From the NCBI RefSeq assembly GCF_031453995.1, contig NZ_JAVDPZ010000010.1:62001-126000 (forward strand): a stretch of DNA of 64,000 nt. Reading direction: 5' to 3'. Origin of the DNA: Nitrobacter vulgaris. Lineage in GTDB: Bacteria; Pseudomonadota; Alphaproteobacteria; Rhizobiales; Xanthobacteraceae. The notes beneath the pieces were generated by a model that was not told the DNA's origin, made no database searches, and was given only the letters and a program-made list of their open reading frames with translations. Below are positions 16,762 to 24,510 of this stretch, piece after piece (within the stretch, counting starts at the first letter, position 1; the number at the start of each line of letters is the position of its first letter). Made by a program: the position numbers and the translations under genes.

Positions 16762-17172
16762 GTGAGCAAAAATGCCGTGGTCTCTGATGGGAAAACGGAT
16801 CCACTGCGCCCGACCCTTGTGCGCCGCATAGCGCTGGGTTGTGCCTTGGTTCTGCTGATGGTCGCTTTTAAATTCCTGTTTTTACAACTTGGTTCGACAT
16901 CGTCACGCGCAGGTACGCTTAAGGCATGGGTTGAAATTAAAAACGAGAAGGCCGCGCTCTCACTTGAAAAAACTTCCTTCGCGGGGGTGTCGAACGAACC
17001 GCAATCCATCCTCTCCGTCTCACGCTCTATTGACGCCGGATTGCTGCTGCGCGCCATCCGGAATGACGGAGAAGTCCCGGTCATGCGCCGGATTCTCACA
17101 CCTCTCGCGCATTTGAAAATGCAAAGCTCGTCACGCGTCGCGTGTTCTCATCCAAAATCAAGGTCCGCGTGA
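16762..17172 (+). CDS. Hypothetical protein with one N-terminal membrane segment
   Basis: A 136-residue frame starting at GTG 16762, 6 bases after GGGAGG. Residues about 24-44 form a hydrophobic helix (ALGCALVLLMVAFKFLFLQL), so the rest (about 90 residues, no recognised motif) would lie in the periplasm. Third-position GC is lower than in neighbouring genes. The last 25 codons overlap the 3' end of the convergent regulator gene by 77 bases and resemble antisense reading, so the true C-terminus may have been lost to a frameshift. I do not recognise a family. Coding status is plausible, mainly because of the good Shine-Dalgarno and membrane segment. Confidence 0.45.
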   Translation: MSKNAVVSDGKTDPLRPTLVRRIALGCALVLLMVAFKFLFLQLGSTSSRAGTLKAWVEIKNEKAALSLEKTSFAGVSNEPQSILSVSRSIDAGLLLRAIRNDGEVPVMRRILTPLAHLKMQSSSRVACSHPKSRSA

Positions 17173-18547
17173 GCGGCGGCTCGGCGCGCTGGGCGCAGTT
17201 CTCGCGCTCGCAGAGGCGACAGTTGATACCGATCGGCGTGCCCTCGGACTTGTCCAGATCCATCCCGGACGCATAGACAAGCCTTGCGGCGTGGCGGATT
17301 TCGCAACCCAGGCCGATAGCGAAGCGTGGTTGCGCCAGCGGATGCGGCGCGACCGGCCGGCGCACCATCTGCGCAACCGAGAAGTAGCGGCTGCCGTCCG
17401 GCAACTCGATCACCTGCTTCAAGAGGCGATCCGGGGTGTCAAACGTGGAGTGGACATTCCACAGCGGACAGGTACCGCCAAACTTCGAGAACGGGAACGT
17501 GCCGGATGAAAATCGCTTGGAGACATTACCGGCGTTGTCGACGCGCAGCATGAAGAACGGCACGCCGCGCGCGTTCGGCCGCTGCAGCGTCGTCAGGCGG
17601 TGACACACCTGCTCGAAGCCGGTGTTGAAGCGCTGCGCCAGCACATGGATGTCGTAACCGAGCGATTCCGCCGCGGTAAGGAAGGGCTGATAGGGCATCA
17701 GCGCACAGCCTGCGAAGTAGTTCGCGAGCGTGATGCGGTAGAGGTGGCGCGAGGTGTCGTCGAGCGCCCCAGCGCGGGCGATGATCGTATCAAACGCGGG
17801 CGTGCATTCGGAAAGCGCGATCTGAAACGCAAGCTGGAAAGCGCAGCCGGGGCCGTCTACCAGTTCTGAGATCAGGAGCTGGCGGCGGTGGCGGTCGAAG
17901 CGACGTAGCGTCTCGCGCATGACATCGACCGGCATGATACGGGTCTGAATCGAATGCTTTTCACGCAACCGGGTGCTCAAAGCCGCGAACAAGTCCTGTG
18001 CGGGAACGTTGATCTCGTCGCGCAGGGTTTCCGCTGCTTGTTCAAGCTCGGGGAAGTAGTTGCGATTGGCCTCGATCAGGTCGCGAACCTGCTCGATCGG
18101 GTTCGCGTCGAAGCGTCCGCCCATGCTTTCGTCGCGCCCCGCGAACTGTGCCGCCGCCAGCGTTTCGCCGCGCCGCGCCTCGGCATAGGCGGCATAGAGA
18201 CGCTGCAATGCGTGGGTCACGCCGGGACACAGCTCCGCGAGATCTCGCAATTCCTGCTTCGGAATGTCGATCTGGCGAAATAGTGGATCGGAAAAGACCT
18301 CGTTCAACTCGGCGAAGAAGCGGTCTTCGTCGGCGGTGGCGAGGTCGCGCAGGTCGAGATCGTAAGTCTCCGCGAGGCGAAGAAGGATTTGCGCGGTGAC
18401 CGGTCGCTGGTTGCGCTCGATCAGGTTGACATAGCTGGGCGAGATGCCGAGCCCCTCCGCGAACTGGGTCTGCGATAACCCGAGCTGTTGGCGGATGCGC
18501 CGGAATCGCGGACCGACGAAGAGTTTTTTGCCGGGATCTGTGGCCAT
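17096..18547 (-). CDS. ScfR/RamB-type short-chain fatty acyl regulator
   Basis: A 483-residue XRE-family regulator. An N-terminal helix-turn-helix (residues about 14-68, IRQQLGLSQTQFAEGLGISPSYVNLIERNQRPV) is followed by a long helical region, then an IrrE/M78-like domain whose HExxH motif is absent although the trailing ANYFAGCALMP element is kept. A C-terminal DUF2083 domain carries CRLCERENCAQR. This is the ScfR/RamB architecture; RamB of Corynebacterium controls aceA/aceB and ScfR proteins respond to acyl-CoA. Here it is divergent from aceA. I start at MATDPGKK (18547), since the frame's first 24 residues up to 18619 run through the operator region. It probably controls aceA and itself. 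Confidence 0.9.
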   Translation of the reverse strand: MATDPGKKLFVGPRFRRIRQQLGLSQTQFAEGLGISPSYVNLIERNQRPVTAQILLRLAETYDLDLRDLATADEDRFFAELNEVFSDPLFRQIDIPKQELRDLAELCPGVTHALQRLYAAYAEARRGETLAAAQFAGRDESMGGRFDANPIEQVRDLIEANRNYFPELEQAAETLRDEINVPAQDLFAALSTRLREKHSIQTRIMPVDVMRETLRRFDRHRRQLLISELVDGPGCAFQLAFQIALSECTPAFDTIIARAGALDDTSRHLYRITLANYFAGCALMPYQPFLTAAESLGYDIHVLAQRFNTGFEQVCHRLTTLQRPNARGVPFFMLRVDNAGNVSKRFSSGTFPFSKFGGTCPLWNVHSTFDTPDRLLKQVIELPDGSRYFSVAQMVRRPVAPHPLAQPRFAIGLGCEIRHAARLVYASGMDLDKSEGTPIGINCRLCERENCAQRAEPPLTRTLILDENTRRVTSFAFSNAREV

Positions 18548-18590
18548 CCTTACGCTCGTTTTGACAATAATTACAAAATAACATCTATGA

Positions 18591-18609
18591 CATGTATATA
18601 TGTTACATG
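18591..18609. promoter_or_regulatory. Candidate operator between scfR-like gene and aceA
   Basis: Perfect inverted repeat CATGTA (18591-18596), 7-base spacer, TACATG (18604-18609), in the only intergenic space shared by the divergent regulator and aceA. TTGACA at 18561-18566 lies just upstream on the plus strand, so a bound protein would block a plus-strand promoter. The repeat is seen; the binding protein is inferred. Confidence 0.6.
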
Positions 18610-18724
18610 ACATCATCAATTGAGATCAAGATCCCTATGCGAATTCGTCTGTTCGGCGTTATCTAGAACCACGATTGCAGTGCGATTGCAGTGCAATGTC
18701 ATAAAAGTGGCGCTGGAGATAAAA

Positions 18725-20032
18725 ATGGCCCAGACCTTTGAGCAGCTCGTTCCGGCCCCGAACGGTCGTTTTGAGGGGATCAGCCGTTCCTACAGCCCGG
18801 CGGACGTCGAAAAGCTGCGCGGCTCGGTGGAGATCAAGTACACGCTGGCCGAGAAGGGCGCGAACCGGCTGTGGAAGCAGCTCAACGACATGCCTTATGT
18901 GAATTCGCTCGGCGCCGTCACCGGCAACCAGGCGATGCAGCAGGCGCGCGCCGGTTTGCCCGCGATTTATCTCTCGGGCTGGCAGGTCGCCGCCGACGCC
19001 AATACCGCGGGCGCGATGTATCCGGACCAGAGCCTCTATCCAGCCAACGCCGGTCCTGAACTCTGCCGTCGCATCAACCGAACCTTCCAGCGTGCTGACC
19101 AGATCGAGCATGCTGAAGGCGGCGCCAAGATCGACTGGTTCGTGCCGATCGTGGCCGATGCGGAAGCGGGCTTCGGCGGACCGCTCAACTCGTTCGAGAT
19201 CATGAAGGCCTATATCGAGGCGGGCGCGGCTGGCGTTCACTTCGAGGACCAGCTCGCGTCGGAGAAGAAGTGCGGCCACATGGGCGGCAAGGTGCTGATC
19301 CCGACCGCCGCGCATGAACGCAATCTGATCGCAGCACGGCTTGCCGCCGATGTCTGCGGGGTGCCGACCTTCGTGTTGGCGCGCACCGATGCGGAGAGTG
19401 CGAAGCTCATCACCTCAGACATCGATGAGCGCGATCACGAGTTCATCACCGGCGAACGCACGGCGGAAGGCTTCTATCGCCTGAAACCTGGCACTGGCCT
19501 CGATCACTGCATCAAGCGCGGGCTGGCGTTTGCGAAATACGCTGACCTGCTGTGGTGGGAGACCTCAAAGCCGGACCTGGAAGGCGCGCGCAAGTTCGCG
19601 GAAGCTATCAGGAAGGTCTATCCGAACAAGATGCTGGCTTACAACTGTTCGCCGTCGTTCAACTGGGAAGCCAACCTCGACAAGGACACCATTGCCAAGT
19701 TCCAGAAGGAAATTGCAGCAATGGGCTACAAGTTTCAGTTCGTCACGTTGGCGGGCTTCCACTCGCTCAACCACGGCATGTTCGAACTGGCGCGCGGCTA
19801 CAAGGCCGAGGGCATGGCGGCATATTCCCGTCTCCAGCAGGCCGAGTTCGCCTCGGAGAAGTTCGGCTATTCGGCGACGCGCCATCAGCGCGAGGTCGGC
19901 ACCGGTTACTTCGATCTGGTTTCGACCACGATCACGGGAGGCCAGTCGTCGACCACTGCGCTTCACGACTCCACCGAAACCGCGCAGTTCAAGTCGCAAG
20001 GTTCGCAGATCAAGGTCCAGGCTGCTGAGTAG
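18725..20032 (+). CDS. aceA: Isocitrate lyase
   Basis: A 435-residue isocitrate lyase that splits isocitrate to glyoxylate and succinate, the entry step of the glyoxylate bypass needed for growth on acetate or fatty acids. The catalytic loop KKCGHMGGKV holds the active-site Cys. Metal-binding and substrate segments DAEAGFGG, FEDQLASEKK, RTDAESA and YNCSPSFNW are intact. The ATG at 18725 follows GGAG by about 9 bases; the upstream open frame to 18620 is operator DNA. No malate synthase gene is in the window. Located 5 kb from the beta-oxidation operon and divergent from an acyl-responsive regulator. Confidence 0.97.
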   Translation: MAQTFEQLVPAPNGRFEGISRSYSPADVEKLRGSVEIKYTLAEKGANRLWKQLNDMPYVNSLGAVTGNQAMQQARAGLPAIYLSGWQVAADANTAGAMYPDQSLYPANAGPELCRRINRTFQRADQIEHAEGGAKIDWFVPIVADAEAGFGGPLNSFEIMKAYIEAGAAGVHFEDQLASEKKCGHMGGKVLIPTAAHERNLIAARLAADVCGVPTFVLARTDAESAKLITSDIDERDHEFITGERTAEGFYRLKPGTGLDHCIKRGLAFAKYADLLWWETSKPDLEGARKFAEAIRKVYPNKMLAYNCSPSFNWEANLDKDTIAKFQKEIAAMGYKFQFVTLAGFHSLNHGMFELARGYKAEGMAAYSRLQQAEFASEKFGYSATRHQREVGTGYFDLVSTTITGGQSSTTALHDSTETAQFKSQGSQIKVQAAE

Positions 20033-20056
20033 GCGGCGGAACAGAAGGAGGTTCTC

Positions 20057-20263
20057 ATGACCGGCAGCAATTTCTGGGTGATTGGCGGCGAATTTGGTTC
20101 CATGAACTTCCACAAGCTGGTGGAAGGTTCGGCTCAAGTGCAAGGACCGTTCAAAACGCGGAAGGAAGCGGAGGACGCCTGGAGGGTCGTGTCTGAGGAA
20201 AACCGTCACCGCGCCGGCGTGCGGTTCTCCATCGTGGAAGAGCCGAATCGCATGGCGAGCTGA
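20057..20263 (+). CDS. DUF4170 small protein
   Basis: A 68-residue protein (starts MTGSNFWVIGGEFGSMNFHKL, has GPFKTRKEAEDAWRVVSEE) matching DUF4170, a small alphaproteobacterial family of unknown function. The pattern is a compact alpha/beta fold. An excellent Shine-Dalgarno (AAGGAGG) lies 7 bases before the ATG, and the gene begins 24 bases after the aceA stop and before the shared terminator, so it is co-transcribed with isocitrate lyase. Confidence 0.87.
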   Translation: MTGSNFWVIGGEFGSMNFHKLVEGSAQVQGPFKTRKEAEDAWRVVSEENRHRAGVRFSIVEEPNRMAS

Positions 20264-20305
20264 TGTTGCATCTATCGTAGAAGAAGAAGCGTCCAAGGGA
20301 ACAAC

Positions 20306-20346
20306 GGCCCTGCCCGGCATATCGGGCAGGGCCGCTTGTTCGTTCA
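20306..20346 (+). terminator. Terminator of aceA operon
   Basis: Perfect 11-bp stem GGCCCTGCCCG (20306-20316) / CGGGCAGGGCC (20323-20333) with a 6-base loop, followed by GCTTGTTCGTT. It lies 43 bases past the DUF4170 stop. Confidence 0.85.
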
Positions 20347-20471
20347 GAAGGCGGATCGTGGCCGCCTAAGCCTTTGGAACTAAACGGGCTTTGTCTGAAA
20401 CGGAGTGCCTGCTAAGTTACATGGTTACCGTCAGGTTAAAAAGGCGGCAGTATCTGCGGGAAAGGCGACCG

Positions 20472-21026
20472 ATGTCGGACGGACCGAACATTGGAAGGAG
20501 TGTGGCGGAAACGGCGAAGCCGCTGCGGCTGCGCGAGGCACTGTGGCAGGCTCGGATCGAGGCCGCGGATCGCACCGGCGTCGTCGTTGATCTGCGCGAC
20601 GCGGAAATGGCGCGGCTTGAGATCTTGAACGAGGCGCTCGATCCGCTGTTCGCGCAAGTGCCGGATCAGATCGATCTATTCGATCGGGGCCTCAGCAAGG
20701 GAGACACGCCGCGGCTGTGGATCGACATTGTAGCCCACGTCCTGATGGGACGCGATAAACGCATGTACCGTTTCGTCCAGGATACCCGGCACGGCCGGAT
20801 TGTACTCGCGGAATCTCATGACTCGGCCGCGATCGTCAAAGCTGTGACGGATTATGTCGCTCGCCGCATGATCGAACGCGAGCGTGCGATATCGGTGCCG
20901 CCGCTGTGGGAGCAAGCGGAGGTGAAAAAGCCGCCCCGCGGGCTTTGGACATTCGCGTTCGGATTTATAGCCGGTGTCATCGTGCTGTTCGGCTTCGCGC
21001 TATTCGCAGCGCTCAGGACTCCGTGA
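20472..21026 (+). CDS. Conserved hypothetical tail-anchored protein
   Basis: A 184-residue protein not recognised by name. Residues 1-150 look soluble and acidic-helical (LREALWQARIEAADRTGVVVDLRDAE; SKGDTPRLWIDIVAHVLMGRDKRMYRFV). A single hydrophobic helix at about 160-181 (LWTFAFGFIAGVIVLFGFALF) ends just before the C-terminus, so it is a tail-anchored inner-membrane protein. The ATG at 20472 (MSDGPNIGRS) follows a GGGAAAGGCG stretch; upstream in-frame starts at 20391 and 20424 are less well placed. Monocistronic, with a family 1 repeat directly after it. Confidence 0.72.
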   Translation: MSDGPNIGRSVAETAKPLRLREALWQARIEAADRTGVVVDLRDAEMARLEILNEALDPLFAQVPDQIDLFDRGLSKGDTPRLWIDIVAHVLMGRDKRMYRFVQDTRHGRIVLAESHDSAAIVKAVTDYVARRMIERERAISVPPLWEQAEVKKPPRGLWTFAFGFIAGVIVLFGFALFAALRTP

Positions 21027-21049
21027 CGCGAGGCACGGCGCTCGCGGTG

Positions 21050-21117
21050 TTAGAGCGTTTCGAGCGAAGTGAAATCCGGTTCGCGTGAAGGAAACGCGTC
21101 AAAATTAATAATCTAGA
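21050..21117 (+). repeat. Dispersed repeat, family 1, copy B
   Basis: Begins TTAGAGCGTTTCGAGCGAAG, continues through CCGGTTCGCGTGAAGGAAAC and GCGTCAAAA. Same core and orientation as 13781-13841. It fills the gap between two convergent genes. Confidence 0.82.
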
Positions 21118-21118
21118 G

Positions 21119-22267
21119 TCATTTCCCGGCCGGCGACACCCGCAAGAGGCGTCCGGCAGTGCTATCGGTCAAAAGCCACAACGCGCCGTCCGGCCCCTGG
21201 CGTATGTCGCGGATGCGCTCGTTGAGGTCTTCCAGCAGGCGTTCCTCGCCAGTCACCTCATTGCCACTGAGCGAGAGCCGCACCAGCATCTTGCCAGACA
21301 GCGCGCCGGTGAAAAGGCTTCCTTTCCACGACGGAAACAGCGTGCCGGTATAGAAGGCCATGCCGGATGGCGAGATCGAAGGCACCCAATATTTCACGGG
21401 CTGCTCCATGCCTTCCTTCGCGGTGCTGGCATGGATTTTCGCGCCATCGTAGTCGATGCCGTAGCCGATCACCGGCCAGCCGTAGTTTTTGCCCTTGCCG
21501 ACGATGTTGACCTCGTCGCCGCCGCGCGGGCCGTGCTCGACCTCCCAAAGGTCGCCGGTCGCCGGGTTGATGGCGAGCCCCTGTTCGTTACGGTGGCCGT
21601 AGCTCCAGATTTCCGGCTTGGCGTCTGCGCGTCCGACGAACGGATTGTCCGCCGGCACCGAGCCATCGGGCGCGATGCGGATCACTTTGCCGAGGTGGTT
21701 CGCCAGATTTTGCGCCTCGTCGCGATGGTTGAAATGCTCGCCAAGCGTCACGAAAAGGTTGCCGTCGTCAGCTTGCGCGATGCGGCAGCCATAGTGATTG
21801 CCCGACGACAGCGGGCCCTCCTGCCGGAAGATGATCTCGACGTCTTGAAGCCGATCCTCACCTAATGTGGCGCGTGCAACGGCGGTTCGCCCGCCGCCTT
21901 CTGCCCGTTCTGCGAAACAGAAATAGAGGGTCTTGTTGCCCGCGAACGACTTGTCCAGCACAACGTCCAGCAGCCCGCCCTGACCGGAGGCCCAAACTTC
22001 AGGCACGTTCTTGAGCGGCGGCGACAGATCACCGTCGCGGCTGACGATGCGAAAGCGCCCGGGCCGTTCCGTGACCAGTATCCGCCCGTCCGGCAGCAAG
22101 GCGAGCCCCCAAGGATGGACAAGGCCGCGGGCAATGGTTGAGACCTCGATCGGTCCGGCTGACGACCGGAACGATTTGCTTTCGCTGCGCGCGTTAGTGG
22201 CGAAGAAAGCCGCGAGGACGGTGGCCGCGCCCAGAATGGCCGTAACCCGCACGATTGGTCTTTTCAT
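21119..22267 (-). CDS. PQQ-dependent sugar dehydrogenase (glucose/sorbosone type), exported
   Basis: A 382-residue six-bladed beta-propeller of the soluble aldose sugar dehydrogenase (GSDH/YliI) family. A signal peptide (residues 1 to about 28, MKRPIVRVTAILGAATVLAA) directs it to the periplasm. VHPWGLALLPDGRILVTERPGR, the NHYGCRIAQADDGNLFVTLGEHF and GHRNEQGLAINP segments carry the conserved His, Gln/Asn and Arg residues of the PQQ pocket. I chose the Met at 22267, preceded by AGGAGCG; the frame's first Met at 22309 would put 14 extra residues before the signal. Sugar specificity is unknown and no PQQ synthesis genes are near. Confidence 0.9.
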   Translation of the reverse strand: MKRPIVRVTAILGAATVLAAFFATNARSESKSFRSSAGPIEVSTIARGLVHPWGLALLPDGRILVTERPGRFRIVSRDGDLSPPLKNVPEVWASGQGGLLDVVLDKSFAGNKTLYFCFAERAEGGGRTAVARATLGEDRLQDVEIIFRQEGPLSSGNHYGCRIAQADDGNLFVTLGEHFNHRDEAQNLANHLGKVIRIAPDGSVPADNPFVGRADAKPEIWSYGHRNEQGLAINPATGDLWEVEHGPRGGDEVNIVGKGKNYGWPVIGYGIDYDGAKIHASTAKEGMEQPVKYWVPSISPSGMAFYTGTLFPSWKGSLFTGALSGKMLVRLSLSGNEVTGEERLLEDLNERIRDIRQGPDGALWLLTDSTAGRLLRVSPAGK

Positions 22268-22362
22268 CGAACGCTCCTGGCGGCGAGCGATGGTCACACG
22301 GAGAGACATGGTTAGCCGTCACAAAATTGTGAGGAACCAATGTACATTGCAAGGAGTGCGGT

Positions 22363-22542
22363 TCAGATGCCGATTGGCATAGCCATCGCGACCTTGATCG
22401 ACATCATCGCGAAGGCGACCGAAAGGACGACTGCAAAAGCAGCGATTGCCAGTGAAGCCGCAACAGCATTTGTCAGACGCGAGGATGCGACGGGTGCGAA
22501 GCGCCCTCCAAACCATCCGCTCGAACCTCGCGACCGCATCAT
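22363..22542 (-). CDS. Small membrane protein (59 residues)
   Basis: A short minus-strand frame: ATG at 22542, stop at 22363. It starts MMRSRGSSGWFGGRFAP and then has a strong hydrophobic helix (VAASLAIAAFAVVLSVAFAMM, residues about 27-47) and ends MAMPIGI. GGAG lies 8 bases before the ATG. The basic N-terminus ahead of the helix fits the positive-inside rule. The gene stands between the divergent-looking sugar dehydrogenase and GST genes, all on the minus strand. I do not recognise a family. Evidence is the Shine-Dalgarno, the membrane helix and use of an otherwise empty gap. Confidence 0.55.
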   Translation of the reverse strand: MMRSRGSSGWFGGRFAPVASSRLTNAVAASLAIAAFAVVLSVAFAMMSIKVAMAMPIGI

Positions 22543-22689
22543 TGTCGGATCTCCACAAGCACTGGCGAATCACCAGCCTGGACAATCTTTCACCAAGCGC
22601 GGGCAGGATTGGGGCAAATTGAATGAGGCGAAGAGGTTCCCGCCTTGCGATATCGAAGCCGGTTTTTACCCCGATGTCGGACGCACGGA

Positions 22690-23340
22690 TCAGGCCCTTG
22701 CGATTCCGACTGCGGCATCGTCCGAGAAAGTCGCGCTGCCGTCCATGGTTACAAAGCCGGGTTGCTGTTCAACCCGCCGCAACCAGGCGCGGATCGACGG
22801 GAACGTCGTGAGGTCGAAGTCGCATTGGTCGGCGACATGGGTATAGGCATAAAGTGCAATGTCGGCGATGGTCAGCTGCCCGGCAGCGAAAAAGTCATTG
22901 GTTCTGAGATGGTTTTCCATGACCTGGAGGGCCGCATAGCCGCGCTCCATCCAGTCTTCCAGCGCGTGAGTCTGCAACTCGCGGCCTCCCTTGACCAGCG
23001 ACAGCCAGAAATACGCGGCGCCAATGTTGGGCTCCAGCGCGTGCTGTTCGAAGAACATCCACTGCAGTGCTTCGGCACGCTCGATCGGCGAATTCGGAGC
23101 CAATGCGGTTCCGATCGAGACATACCACAAGATGGCATTGGACTCGGCGAGGTAACGCCCTTCTGCCACCTCCAGTAACGGTACCTGTCCGCTCGGGTTC
23201 TTGGCGAGAAAATTCGGCGTGCGGCTTTCGCCACGCAGGATATCGATTTCGATGGCATGATAAGGCACGTCAAGGAAAGTCAGCGCGAGGCGAACCTTGT
23301 AGCTGTTTCCCGAGCGCTGCATTGAATAGAGCTTGTACAT
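22690..23340 (-). CDS. Glutathione S-transferase family protein
   Basis: A 216-residue GST. The thioredoxin-like N-terminal domain (residues 1-80) starts YKLYSMQRSGNSYKVRLALTFL with the Ser of the likely glutathione-activating site, then NPSGQVPLLEV (cis-Pro) and LAESNAILWYV (the Glu-Ser glutathione anchor). The helical C-terminal domain carries LTIADIALYAYTHVAD, the conserved N-capping/hydrophobic staple motif. Start chosen at MYKLYSM (23340), where the fold begins; the frame extends to 23466 but that part is not GST-like. Role is probably detoxification; the substrate is unknown. Confidence 0.9.
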   Translation of the reverse strand: MYKLYSMQRSGNSYKVRLALTFLDVPYHAIEIDILRGESRTPNFLAKNPSGQVPLLEVAEGRYLAESNAILWYVSIGTALAPNSPIERAEALQWMFFEQHALEPNIGAAYFWLSLVKGGRELQTHALEDWMERGYAALQVMENHLRTNDFFAAGQLTIADIALYAYTHVADQCDFDLTTFPSIRAWLRRVEQQPGFVTMDGSATFSDDAAVGIARA

Positions 23341-23511
23341 TACGGAGCTTCGCCTGATCGCCGGAGCGCCCGGCATGCTCGCCTGCAACGCAGTGGAAGA
23401 ATAGTGGTCGCAGGCCACTCGCCGCAAGGTCTTGCCATTTGGAAAAGTAAAATTGAACTGCCGCAAGTCCGTGCGGAAGATTTTATTGCGCGATCAACGA
23501 CCCGATCAGCA

Positions 23512-24510
23512 TCAAGGTTTGTTCGCAACTGCGTCAAGATCGAGATAGCGCATCCGTTTGGCTTCACGGCGACCTCGCGCGACGGCATCAAGCACGAGTC
23601 CGATTGCCAGGCTGAGGAATCCAAGCTGGGCAATCGCCGCAGCGAGTACCGCAGTTGGTATTCGGGGTACAAGGCCGGTTTCCAGATAGGTCGCGATGAG
23701 CGGGGCGCCGAGCCCAAGACAAACGAGCAGAAGCATAGTGCCTGCAGCACCGAAGAATCGTAGCGGCTGCGTTTCTTTGTACAGCTTAAGAAGCATCAGC
23801 AGGATGCGCAGGCCATCGCGATAGGTGCGCAGCTTGCTGGTCGATCCATCGGGGCGTGTACCGTAAGGCAGTGCCATTTCGCCGGTCGCGATCTTCAGGT
23901 CGAGGGCATGGACCGAGAGCTCGACCTCGATCTCAAAGCCTGCCGACGACACCGGAAATGATTTGGCGAAGCGGCGGGAGAGAACTCGATAACCCGAGAG
24001 AATGTCGGTGAAGCCGTCACCAAACATGTGCGCCATGACGCGATTGAAGAAGAGGTTGCCAAACCGATGGCCTGACGGAAAAGCCTTGTCGTCGCCGTTA
24101 CGGGTTCCGATCATCATGTCGAGGTTGCGCACGACAAGCGCCTCGATCAGCGCGCCGGCGGCGTCCGGTTTATAGGTGCCATCGCCATCCGCCAGAACGT
24201 AGATGTCGGCGTCGATATCCGCCAGCATGCGGCGGACGACATTGCCCTTGCCCTGCAGCAGTTCGCGGCGAACGACAGCGCCGGCCGCGAGCGCTGCGTC
24301 GTAGGTGCCGTCAGTGGAATTGTTGTCGTAGACGTAGACCCTGGCGCCGGGCAGCGCGCGAAGGAATCCGCGGACCACACCGCCGATGGTGACTTCCTCA
24401 TTGTAGCAAGGGAGAAGCACGGCGATCGTTCGGTTACGTACCATGCTGCTCTGCGCGAACATGCCGTCGATTTCGTCGCGGATCCGGTCAAGCCTTGGCA
24501 AGGACATCAC
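23512..24510 (-). CDS. GT2 glycosyltransferase, membrane-anchored
   Basis: A 332-residue family 2 glycosyltransferase of the dolichol/polyprenol-phosphate type. The GT-A domain (residues about 28-230) shows VLLPCYNEEVTIGGVVRGF, DNNSTDGT, the DXD-like LADGDGTYKPD and DILSGYRVLSRRF. Two C-terminal membrane helices (about 255-280 and 288-312) anchor it. It probably moves a sugar from a nucleotide donor to a lipid carrier. The gene starts inside the last 23 bases of the GT87 gene, so the pair is translationally coupled, and the product may supply a lipid-linked sugar to GT87. Confidence 0.87.
   Translation of the reverse strand: MMSLPRLDRIRDEIDGMFAQSSMVRNRTIAVLLPCYNEEVTIGGVVRGFLRALPGARVYVYDNNSTDGTYDAALAAGAVVRRELLQGKGNVVRRMLADIDADIYVLADGDGTYKPDAAGALIEALVVRNLDMMIGTRNGDDKAFPSGHRFGNLFFNRVMAHMFGDGFTDILSGYRVLSRRFAKSFPVSSAGFEIEVELSVHALDLKIATGEMALPYGTRPDGSTSKLRTYRDGLRILLMLLKLYKETQPLRFFGAAGTMLLLVCLGLGAPLIATYLETGLVPRIPTAVLAAAIAQLGFLSLAIGLVLDAVARGRREAKRMRYLDLDAVANKP

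Noticed and set aside
20376..20402. GGAAC possible EcfG box before the tail-anchored gene
   Set aside because: No CGTT at 16 or 17 bases.
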